From Turritopsis dohrnii (Eukaryota > Cnidaria > Hydrozoa > Anthoathecata > Oceaniidae), in NCBI GenBank assembly GCA_027922465.2, contig BQMF02000256.1, positions 558,001 through 622,000 on the forward strand: a stretch of DNA of 64,000 nucleotides, in the 5' to 3' direction. A model generated the notes under the pieces. The model saw nothing but the letters and a program-made list of their open reading frames with translations, searched no databases and was not told where the DNA came from. Shown here piece by piece: positions 23,312 through 33,714 of the stretch. Both the position numbers and the translations under genes were made by a program. Position 1 is the stretch's first letter; each line of letters opens with the position of its first letter.

Positions 23312-26300
23312 ATGGCTACTGTTCAATGCTGTGTTTGTGGATTAGAATTTATCAGTGAAGAAATGTGTAATGAACACATTTTAATTGAACATAATACAAT
23401 AACCGAGGTAATTTTCTTTAATTTTGCAAAACCTTTTTAACTTTTTCGAAAAGCTTTTCCACTTTTTAAAAACCTTTTCAACTTTTTCGAAGAGCTTTTC
23501 CACTTTTTCAAAAACCTTTACAACTTTTTCGAAAAGCTTTTTCACTTTTTAAAAACTTTTTCAACTTTTTCGAAGAGCTTTTCCCCTTTTTTAAAAACCT
23601 TTACAACTTTTTCGAAAAGCTTTTCCACTTTTAAAAAACCTTTACAACTTTTTCGAAAAGCTTTTCCACTTTTAAAAAACCTTTACAACTTTTTTGAAAA
23701 GCCTTTCCACTTTTTAAAAACCTTTACAACTTTTTTCGAAAAGCTTTTCCACTTTTAAAAAACCTTTACAACTTTTTCGAAAAGCTTTTCCACTTTTAAA
23801 AAACCTTTACAACTTTTTTGAAAAGCTTTTCCACTTTTATAATTATTTAGGACATTGACTTGGATGAAATTTTGACAGATCTCTTCAAATACATGCCGAC
23901 AAATAATGCTGATATCGATAATTCTTTTGATATTGATGAATTTCGAATGGATTGTATTTGTCCAGTTGATTTTGAAACATCTTCACCTGATTGTTATATT
24001 GTTGAAGAGAAAAAAGGAGAAGATGAATTAGAGGAGGTGTTTCAAGAAACAGACAAAGAGATGATGTCTGAGTTAGAATTGGAGAGGTTGTTTCAAGAGA
24101 CTGATGGAGAGATGGTGTTGGAGTCTGAGCCGTTGAATTGTGATATAAACCCAATTAATGATCATCACAAATGTGAAAAATGTAATTGCACGTTCCTGTT
24201 AATGGAAAATTTTGAACGACATGTAGAGATTTGTGAATCTCGATTGAAACGTTTTCAATGTCGTCAATGTAAAAAACTGTTCGAGCGTGAAAATACTAAA
24301 CAACTACACGAACGAAGATGTATGGAAATACCATCAACTACTGGTAAAAGGAAAATCAAACAAATGTCATTGGATGAATATAATCCCAAGCGTGTGCGTG
24401 TTGAAACAGTCAATCAACAAGGTGGATCCACTGAGCATCCAGAATTGTGGAAAGCACCTCAGCTTGTACAATCGACTTTGAAGCGTACAGCCATGACGTA
24501 TCGAAAAGAGTTGGATACGAATAACCAGCTAGATTTACTCAATCGTCTTTTAAATGTCATGAAAACCTTCAATTCAGTCATTAATGGAGAAATTCAACGT
24601 ACTAAAGGCATCAAATACTATTACACGTTGAAGTTGGTATTTTGTCAAGCGAAAGACAAAACTGATCTTACAGATCCACCAGTCACGTTTCGATCGAAGT
24701 GTTTACAGCCTTAAACGATGATGAGCTGGATTCATATATCAATACAGCCTATACGCAGTTGATGCAACAAATTGATGAATTTCAAAGGAATGGTAGTGGT
24801 TGGGTTGTACATCATTTTATGCATGTTGATTTAGGTAAATTTGAATTTTACTTTTCTTACTTATACGTTGTTTGATAGATGATGTCATCTAACTTTTTGT
24901 TCTTTCTAAAGGAATAGTACATTATGATCCGTTGAGAGCATCTTCATGGATACCTCTTCCGAAACATATAAGGTGAAGAAAGCTGTTTTAAATATCGAAA
25001 ACAAGGATGAAAAATGTTTCTTATGGTGTATTCTCGCAAAGTTACATCCGATAAATCGAGAATATCATCCTAACCGAGTATCTAAGTACACACCTTATGA
25101 AAATGAATTGGACATGCATGGTATTGAATATCCTGTATCAATCAAGGACATTGATAAAGTGGAGCGAAAGAATAACTTGAGTGTAAACGTTTATGGTTTC
25201 GAGGAGAAAGTCGTGTTTCCGCTCCGTATTAGTAAAAATATTATTTCTGATCGTCATGTGGATTTGTTGTATTATGCAGATGGTGAAAAGGGACATTATG
25301 CACTGGTCCGAAATTTAAGCGCACTAGTTGGCACACAAATTACAAAACATGATGGAAAAAAGTTTATTTGTTCTTATTGTACACATGCTTGTACAACACA
25401 AGACATACTTGATCGACATATCGAACGATGTCTGTTACATGGAGCGCAAAAAGTGTCAGTACCAGTGCAGGGTAGTGGTAAAGATATCATCAAGTTTACA
25501 AAGATCGAGTATCAGTTGAGATTACCCTTTGTCATGTATGCTGATTTCGAAAGTTTGTTGGTAAAGTGCGAACAAGAACAACAAAACGATGATATGCCAT
25601 GGACAGAAAAATACCAGAAACATGAAGCTTGTGGTTATGCATTACATACTGTGTGTACAGATAAACGATTTTATGAATCTCCAAAGTTGTATTGTGGAAA
25701 AAATGCTGCAGAGCACTTTCTGGATACGGTGCAACTTCAAGCTACAGAAATACGCCAAATCCTACAAAAAAAGATACCGATGGAACGATTGACACCTGAG
25801 CAGTGGAGAGCACACAATAGATGTACCACATGTTATTTGTGTGAAAAAGAAATTAAGTCTGATGAAAAGAAAGCTCGCGATCATTGTCATCTCACTGGAA
25901 AATTCAGAGGGACTGCTCACATGAGATGTAATCTACAATATCGTATCAATCCTAAGCGTGTGAAAATACCTTGTGTGATTCATAATCTGAAAAATTATGA
26001 TGCTCATCTCATCCTTAGTGCAGTGAAACCTCGTCATGGTGATGTATCTTGTATCCCGAATACTGATGAAAAATATACGTCGTTTAGTGTTGGCGGAGTC
26101 ACGTTTATCGACAGTTGTCAATTCATGCAGACATCGTTATCGAAATTAGTTGACAATTTGGAAGATTATCCTGAAACACGAAAATTTCTCGAGAATGACG
26201 TTCGAGATGCGCTATCATCGCAAGATAGTAACATGAATGATTCGTTAGATGTCGAAAGCAACGTTCAGTTAGATGAATCACTAGATCAAGAAATTTTAGA

Positions 26301-28161
26301 AAATCTAATATCAATAGCTAGACAAGAATTTGATGAGCAGGACAGATCAAACAATATTGAAGATGATATGGATAACGAGAATGAAGATGAAGATGATGAT
26401 GATGAAGATGATGATGATGATGATGATGATGATCAAAACGAACAAGAAGAACAACATGATTATCGTAATGATCCTTACAAAGTACCGCAACTCGATGACG
26501 AAATGAAAGAAGCTGTTAACGAACAATTAGCACTTCTTACACGTAAAGGTGTTTATCCATACGAATATATGGACTCGTGGGAAAAAATGGAAGAAACAGA
26601 ATTACCTAGCAAAGAGCATTTTTATAGTAGTTTGACAGAGGAAGGAATCAGTAATGAGGACTATGAACATGCGAAAAACGTTTTTGAGAAGTTTGAATGT
26701 CGTGATATGCATGATTATCATAATGTATATCTCTTGACAGATGTTCTACTCCTGGCTGACGTCTTTGAAGCGTTTAGAGACATGTGTATGACGTATTACA
26801 ATTTGGATCCAGCGCATTGTTTTACATCACCTGGATTGGCTTGGCAAGCTGCGTTGAAAATGACTAACATTCAATTAGAATTGTTGACAGATATCGATAT
26901 GCATTTGTTTATCGAAAGTGGTATTCGTGGAGGTGTGGCTGTCATCAGTCATCGTTATGCACACGCGAATCTACCCGATCTTCCGAATTATGATCATAGT
27001 AAACCGAACGAGCATTTGATTTACTGGGATGCTAACAACTTGTATGGATGGGCCATATGTCAGTACTTACCGACTGGAGCATTTACATGGATGACAGAGG
27101 AAGAAATTGAAAACCTTGACTGGAAGAATGTGGAAGAGGGCAGCGATTAGGGATATATTTTGGAAGTGGATTTGGAATATCCCGAAGAGTTACATGATGC
27201 TCATAGTGATTATCCATTAGCACCTGAGCGAATGACAGTCAAACCGGAAATGTTGTCAGCGAAACAGCTACAGATTTTGGAAGAACAAGAACGTAAGTCA
27301 ATCAATCAATTAAGGAAAATGAATGAACAAGCTCCGTTCATTGGTCCGATTAAGCCAACAATAAAAGAAACCGTACCAAAACTGATACCAAATCTCAACA
27401 ACAAAGAAAAGTATATCATCCATTATCGTAATTTACAGTTGTATGTCGAATTGGGACTAAAGGTTACGAAAATCCATCGTGTTCTGATGTTTAACCAATC
27501 ACCGTGGTTGAAAAAGTATATTGACTTTAATACGGCTAAACGTACAGCTGCTAGAAACGAATTCGAGAAGGACTTTTTCAAACTACTGGTTTGGCTGTTT
27601 TGGATTTGAGTAAAGTGCTCATGTATCTATTTCATTATCAATATGTTAAAGTGAAGTATCCTGATGATCAATCGAAACTGTTGTTTACCGATACGGATTC
27701 ACTCGCTTATCGAATTCAAACTGATGACTTGTATGCTGATATAGTGAGAGATCAAGACCTGTTCGATTTTAGCGGCTATTCACGAGATCATAAGTGTTAC
27801 TCGACGAAAAACAAAAAGGTGATTGGAAAGATGAAAGACGAATTGAATGGATGTTTAATGCGAGAATTTATTGGTTTACGCGCAAAAATGTATTCACTAG
27901 AATTCGATAAAAAAAACTGTGACGAAAGCAAAAGGTGTGAAGAAATACGTCATCAAGAAATATATATCACATCAGGATTACTACGATTGTTTGTTTGGAA
28001 ATGTGAAATACATGCATAAGATGAATGGTATTCGATCACAAAAACATTTAATTTTCACTATTTGTCAAAACAAAACAACTTTGTCGGCATATGATGATAA
28101 ACGATATTTATTAAAGGATGGAATTAGTTCAATTCCGTATGGACATTATAAAACAGGATGA
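23312..28161 (+). pseudogene. Polinton zinc-finger / exonuclease / DNA polymerase B gene, broken
   Basis: Exon 1 (23312-23407) carries a C2H2-like finger. Exon 2 (23851-24834) carries two more Cys/His fingers. Exon 3 starts at 24912. The polymerase part shows exonuclease motifs DFE (about 25543) and NYDAH (about 25995), and an endonuclease-VII-like block with DHCHLTGKFRG (about 25880). A GAT-repeat acidic run follows at 26390-26440, then motif A DANNLYG (about 27030) and motif C DTDS (about 27690). Family members are virus-like polymerases that replicate the element. Breaks: frameshifts near 24694, 24967 and at the A8 run near 27910; an in-frame TAG at 27148-27150; and a junction near 27580 where the motif B region is deleted. 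It ends tail-to-tail with gene B. Identity is sure; function is lost. Confidence 0.93.
23408..23850. repeat. Minisatellite filling the first intron of the polymerase gene, ~38-bp unit, about 11 copies
   Basis: Units read AACCTTTACAACTTTTTCG then AAAAGCTTTTCCACTTTT. The array fills nearly the whole intron between donor GTAATTTT and acceptor ATTATTTAG. Confidence 0.92.
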
Positions 28162-28229
28162 AAGACGAAATCAATTAGCTACTTTGTATAGTTTATTTTC
28201 TTACTAATCATCCATACATGTAATAACAA

Positions 28230-28853
28230 TTAAAAAAAGTTGTCATTTACAAGATCGTGTTTTCTTTTCTGAACATGTTTAAGTAAGTCTGAAGTATGAA
28301 ATTGAAATCGAGTGTTCAAATATTTCAACAGATTGATTCCGTCATTAATAAACAAATAGACGCCAGTAATGAATTTTCCCTTGACATCGTGATTGGTTAA
28401 GATTAATTGAGGAAAGTCTGCTTTCAGTGTGAGTTGAATTCCAATGTATGTTCCATCCTCCATTTTAAGCTGAATCGAATCACTTCCATTATCGTTAGTC
28501 GATACGACACAATTGCTTGCTATATCTTCCATTAACGTATACATATTCTTGACTTGTTGTAGATTCTCGAATTTCACGTATTTTATTCGACTTATCAATA
28601 CTTCTAAATTTTTGCTCATAATCTTTATAATCGCCAAAAACAAAACATTAATCTGCGTAACACCTTTCAATCCAAAAACTTTGTTATATTCTTTCATAGC
28701 AGGATAGAGACAACGTATAATGATTGTATCGTCAGGATTTTCAGGATCTCGAGCATAAATGATTTTTTCACTGGAAATACTTTTGAAATGCCATTTAGTG
28801 GACTCATAATGTTGATTAACAGCCGCGACAGTATCAGCTTGTCCAACTTCCAT
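28230..28853 (-). CDS. Polinton gene B, unrecognised
   Basis: Minus-strand frame of 207 residues from ATG at 28853 (MEVGQADTV) to the stop at 28230. It can extend in frame upstream to the Helitron edge at 28918, so the start is uncertain and an upstream exon may have been cut off by the insertion. The product has no motif I recognise; it looks like a soluble mixed alpha/beta protein. A second copy lies inverted at 18570-19113, and the shared C-terminal halves are nearly identical. Its place beside the terminal repeat promoter (TATA-like at 30511-30518 on this strand) suggests it was transcribed inward from the right end. It might be a structural or replication-associated virus-like protein; this is only a guess. 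Confidence 0.6.
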   Translation of the reverse strand: MEVGQADTVAAVNQHYESTKWHFKSISSEKIIYARDPENPDDTIIIRCLYPAMKEYNKVFGLKGVTQINVLFLAIIKIMSKNLEVLISRIKYVKFENLQQVKNMYTLMEDIASNCVVSTNDNGSDSIQLKMEDGTYIGIQLTLKADFPQLILTNHDVKGKFITGVYLFINDGINLLKYLNTRFQFHTSDLLKHVQKRKHDLVNDNFF

Positions 28854-28917
28854 CTTGAATGTTGTAGGATTTGCGAGAATAAACTTTGAAAATGAGCCTA
28901 TGCTATTTATTAGTGAA

Positions 28918-30418
28918 CTAGCCTCCAAGGCGGCGTCGCTTGCCGCCCATATCCACCTGCTCTGTATCACTCTATCAATAAACGTCAAATTTCCTTATAA
29001 ACGGCTCGTACAACTTATGCTCAACCAGAAGCAGATTCGAAGTCACAACCTCTGGTAAAACCAATCTTTTATCTGTGTAACCATGGACGTATAAAAAGAG
29101 AAGGACTTACAACTTTTATAAATCTATTCAAACAAGCTCGCCTCGCTTTATTGAAATTTTGACAAAAGCAGTTTTGAAACTCCCTCAAGTGCTGTTAAAA
29201 ATACACTTTTCCATTGGCTTCCACACTAGCAGCCTTTTGTTATAAACACGAAAACTGTTGAAAAACACCAAAACTAAAAGTATGATTCCTTAGGAGCTAC
29301 TAAAGCTTCAGACTTGAAACTTTCAGAAAAGATAGATAAACTATCTCTCTGTTTTGTGTAGCTTAGGCATTTTTGAGGCGCAAATATTAACTTCATAACA
29401 TGCAGAGACGCTGTGCCATGATTTTCTTCTATTTTCACTTGTAACATCTTCTAGCAAACTCACAGACATTTTAAAAACGATTAAATATCGTCGTCTGTGG
29501 CTTTGAACAATGAATAAAAGTGTTTTGAAAGCTAATGAGTCTTAATTCCTCTGATATTTCAGTTTTCCGCGTTGGATTGGCACGTAAATAATCGTTCGTC
29601 TCAACAAAAATCCAGTGAAATGCGAGACGCGCTTTGGTATGAAAGGGATGCCGACACAATGGATTTTAACAATAGAATTGAATAGCTATTGAAATGAGTT
29701 GTGAGTCCTTCTCTTTTTATACGTCCATGGTGTAACAATACACTCAAAACGTAGAGAGAGCAAACTTCAACATTTTATTAGCTTTTGTTTTAAAAAAGTT
29801 ACGCGCTCTACCATGGGTGCTATCAAACAGGGGGAAAATGGTTTCTCTTCTTAAAAAGTTCACACGGAGGAGAGAAAAAAGGCACGTGCTAAATGAATAA
29901 ATAGAATAAAAAAACGTTGGATCAGAACGCTTAACAATTAAAAGAAGAAATTAATTTATTAAAAGAAAAGCAAAAAAAACAAAAAAAACAGTTTGTTTTG
30001 ATATGATACTCTTTTTTTACCTATCGGTTTTTAAACATTTTGATTGCTCAAAAAAAAAAGTTCACCCGTCTCAGACAGTCAGGCAAGAGTTAGTGGCATA
30101 TCGAACATATGCTGCCACGTTCTGCCACTGCTGCTTTTTGTCCAAAATGTTTAATCAGTTAGTTTTTTTGTATTTAGTTGATTTATTGTTTTCAAAGCCA
30201 AATCAACGTGGAATATAAAACTAACAATAATAATAAAAACAAAACGTTATTTCTATTAGTTTATCAGCCAAAAAAAGTCACGTTCGATTGGGGTTGCAAT
30301 GTATTTGCTTCGAACTCACGTCGCACACAAAAAAAGTAACAATTTCGCTCACAACTCAATCTACCATTTTGCGTGACTTACAAACAAACAAACAGAGAAT
30401 CGGCTATTAATATATAGA
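28918..30418 (-). mobile_element. Non-autonomous Helitron in the Polinton right arm
   Basis: On the minus strand it begins TCTATATATTAATAGCC at 30418 and ends at 28918 with a GC-rich hairpin followed by CTAG and then T. It is a close relative of the 855-bp Helitron at 61753-62607. The extra ~650 bp is the nested MITE at 29081-29730. The base before the 5' TC is T rather than the usual A, so the 5' flank may have mutated. Confidence 0.85.
29081..29730. mobile_element. 650-bp MITE nested in the Helitron, 5-bp duplication
   Basis: The ends are ~33-bp inverted repeats starting CCATGGACGTATAAAAAG. TGTAA flanks both sides (29076-29080 and 29731-29735), and the related Helitron at 61.7-62.6 kb has the uninterrupted site with a single TGTAA. 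The boundaries are therefore supported by an empty-site comparison. Confidence 0.9.
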
Positions 30419-30449
30419 AGTAATTAAAATAATTAGATTTAATTGGTTC

Positions 30450-30807
30450 TTATTCTTAACGCTGATTGGTTCTTGAGGTTGTGACGTCATAGGTGGCGCA
30501 GAACTGTCACTTTATATCTACTAAGGGTCTCACGAATAGTGTCATTTTGAATAAACAGATCATGAAATTGTAGTATTTTTTGATATGAAAGACCGACAAA
30601 TTTTGAACAACGCGTCATCATCTGAAACGAACAAACTTCTAAAACGCCTTCATTTGAAAAGCGTTCATCTAAAAAAGTGTTCATCTAAAAAAGTGTTCAT
30701 CTAAAACGACTCGACGACTTGAATATCGACTTATTGTGAACCGCGTTAACATCTAAAACGACTCGACGACTTTACAAACGAGATTTTGGCGCCGAATTAA
30801 CTTCATA
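30450..30807 (-). repeat. Polinton right terminal inverted repeat
   Basis: Reverse-orientation match to 16545-17165, including the TATA-like motif (TTTATATC on the plus strand at 30511-30518) and two copies of the CTAAAACGACTCGACGACTT sub-repeat. It is shorter than the left copy because of internal deletion or divergence. Confidence 0.8.
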
Positions 30808-30819
30808 ACAACGCATACT

Positions 30820-30844
30820 GAACATGGGTGGCGAGCGACGCTAG
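30820..30844 (+). mobile_element. Truncated Helitron-like 3' tail next to the Polinton
   Basis: ACATGGGTGGCGAGCGACG runs directly into CTAG and T. It matches the tail of the Helitron at 61753-62607 but lacks the second hairpin arm. Confidence 0.4.
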
Positions 30845-33700
30845 TATTAATGATGTTTGTGCTGCTTACAAAGGAGAACCTAAACTCCAAGGAAAATATC
30901 TCACTAAATATTAAGATTAGAAGAATAAAAGTTTGTTTTCTTGTACTTTTTGAAAGAACTTTACAAACGACAAAAGTCAGATTTTCAAGTTTCGTGAAAT
31001 CATTTGTGTTCCTGAGATAAAAGCATGCAAAGATATGGCAATATTACAATGTTCCAAAGAAATTGCTGACAAATAAATAATATAACGTCAGACAATTCTA
31101 ATGATTTGTTGTGAGGACCTTGTATGTAGATAGGCAAATAACTGCAGTTGCGAATTTAGCAAAGAAATTAATTGCCATTGTTGCTTTGGCTAGGTTCCAA
31201 GTCTCCGTTTTGCCGATAAAGCTTATAAATCATGCAGTACTATGATGAAATTCAAATTAACTTACAGAAAAAACTGTTCCATTTTCAAAGTTTTGTTTCA
31301 ATAGCATTAGGAGTTCCCCTAAACAGGTGGAGTCCTGGAAACAAGACTAACTAACCATGGCAAGAATTATATTAATTGATAAGATAATTACATCACTGAG
31401 TCATTTATACAAGTGTGTGTCGAAAATTCCTTCTTGAGCATTGTAAGGACATGTTGCCAAAGAAATCAAGTTTTTGAAAATTTAAATGGCAATATATTGA
31501 GAATGGAAACTGATTTTTGGAAAATTCAAATACCGGATTTTCTCAGTGTCGATATTCTTTCAAATGGCACAAAAAGATAAATGAGTCGATTTTGGTCTGC
31601 AGGAATGGGTTTCAGGTATCTTTCGCAATATGAAACTCGCCTTCGGACTGAATGAACGATAAAACATTCACTCAGTGGGTAAAATCAATGAAATGTCACT
31701 GCAATGAAGAGCAACTTTATTAAAAAGAATGCGGGTGTTTCCATAGAAATGTACTCCTTCAAAGTGTGTTTACAACAAGTTTCCCCATTAGGTGCAAAAG
31801 TAGCATGGACCAAAATTCAACGACAGGTTATTACAAGAGAAGATTTTGTTTGGGTATCGAAATATAAAGTCTAAATTGGTTTTTCAAATAGTAGACAACC
31901 ATGTTGCAATTGTTTAATTCAGGCTAGTGATACAGGAATAAGTAGATTATGTAGTGCAAAAGCTGCAGGTGATTTTACTTCTGCTGAACGGAGAGAAAGT
32001 TCAACTGACCAGTAACTGTTAACTGTAAAACTCATTTTTGCATTCTTTTGCATTTACAGTTACATCGTAAATTCTCTCTTGATTTGTGCATATTTTAAAG
32101 ATAATGAACTATCTAGTGAAGTGATGAGAGTTGCACTATACTGAAGTCAGTAGAAATGGAACAACTGAGAAATGGTCAGGGAACAAACAGCTGTTTCTTA
32201 TTAACAAAACCCTCAATCAAAGTAAGAAAAAGATTAGTTCTCTTTTGAAGCTTATCTTACAAGAAAATTGACGATACACATTTTTCTCGACCTTATGATA
32301 GTTCATTATATTTAAGAACTTGAACTTGAGAAAAACACTTCATGACTGCTGTGTGACATGTGCTGGAGAACTATGTGCATCGTTGTTTCAGACTGTCTTC
32401 AAAAACTTGTAACTAAGAGATACTGACGTATGTTTGCAACAAGCTAGTACTTCCGTTTTAATGTGCTTTCAACCATTTGGTATGGAAAACTTTTTATATA
32501 TCTTCAAACAAAATTTTGAAAAATAATGATAAAACAAATCACTGTAAGAAATTCTAATAAGTAGACGCATAAGAAAAATGAAAACAAAAATGTCCCTTTT
32601 CCAATCTATGGGAAAAGGTATATCTGCCTTCTTGAATAAACTTCCACTTCAAAAGAAATGGTAAAAACGAACGCCGAATGCACTGAAAGATGGTTGAGGC
32701 AATAGCCTCAAGGTTAGCTGTAAAATGTGAACAGAATCTCTAGGAGATCTCTTCTTCAGACGTAAAATATAAAAATTATTACAAGCTTTTATAGTGAAAA
32801 TAACTTGAAAATTCCTTCAGTCGTGAAATGTAATAAATAGTACATCAAGAGAATCGTGTTATTCATAGTCCAGAAAAGAAGAAGATTTTTGTGTTAATCA
32901 CAGTCCAAAGAAAAAACAAAAATTACAATCTCCAACGCCACAAAGCAGTCTCACGGCTCGTCTCTGATGGTTTTACCACAACCAATAGAAATTGTCCAAC
33001 AAAATTATGTTATTCGCAATATTTATGGTCCAAAGAAAGAGGACATAAAGTGATACTATCAATATATAACGACGCAATCCAGTTGACAAAATCCGATTAT
33101 CCGATTAATACCTTTCTTTGCCTTGGTCGACAACGGGCCCAGTTTGATTTTTACGTTATTATATTCTTAATCCTTCGTCTTTCATGGATATTCGTAAGTA
33201 CGTTTATCCTTGGTACCAACGAAGGGCATTGCACGTACGTAAGTGAGTAAGTAAGTAAGTAACGCAAGTACGTTGGCCAAATGTTTTGCTTTGTAAGCAA
33301 GTTTGACCGATGCCAAGTAAGATTCATAAGTGGTTGGCAGTGGTTTTGTCTTGAACCTAAGAAAAGTGTTAAAACATTTTTTCAATCGTCTCACATGTTT
33401 CCGATGCACAGCTTAGCACATGGTTCTGATGGGTTATGTTTTTTAGCCACCTCCAGTGTTTGCTTCTCAAACTATCCTGAAATTGTACAACAGTTTTCTT
33501 TGGTTCAAAGGAAAATTTCTATGTTTTAATCTAATAGACGTTTTCCTAAGTGATCTTTTCACTTCAGTTGTCAAGCGCATGTTTATTTATCCATCTATGT
33601 ATGATAAATGTTGCACATGTTCTTCCAATAAAACAAGATTTCAAAAACATCGTTCATGCAACATGTTCTATAACATAATGTCACTTACTTGATCATTGAA
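30845..33700. other. Non-coding, nothing recognised
   Basis: No coding-like frame was accepted. A GTAA microsatellite occurs at about 33239-33262. Confidence 0.45.
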
Positions 33701-33714
33701 GGTAAAACTCAACT

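Larger units (their letters stand above)
16545..30807. mobile_element. Polinton/Maverick-type element, 14.3 kb, perfect 6-bp target duplication
   Basis: ACAACG stands immediately outside both ends (16539-16544 and 30808-30813). The element begins TATGAAGTTA and ends with its complement TAACTTCATA. The terminal inverted repeats contain the sub-repeat GTCGTCGAGTCGTTTTAG twice per arm. A 6-bp duplication plus a family-B DNA polymerase gene is the hallmark of Polintons. Inside, left to right: gene A (+), gene B remnant (+), a polymerase 3' fragment (-), a minisatellite, a RING ORF, the zinc-finger/polymerase gene (+) and gene B (-). No integrase, ATPase, protease or capsid gene is visible. About 1.5 kb of the right arm is a later Helitron insertion. 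The polymerase is broken, so this copy is dead. Confidence 0.9.

Noticed and set aside
29471..30218. Short frames within the Helitron and MITE
   Set aside because: They are not preserved as coding sequence and the elements look non-autonomous.
33182..33529. Overlapping short frames near 33.2-33.5 kb
   Set aside because: They overlap on both strands, cross a GTAA microsatellite and show no family motif.
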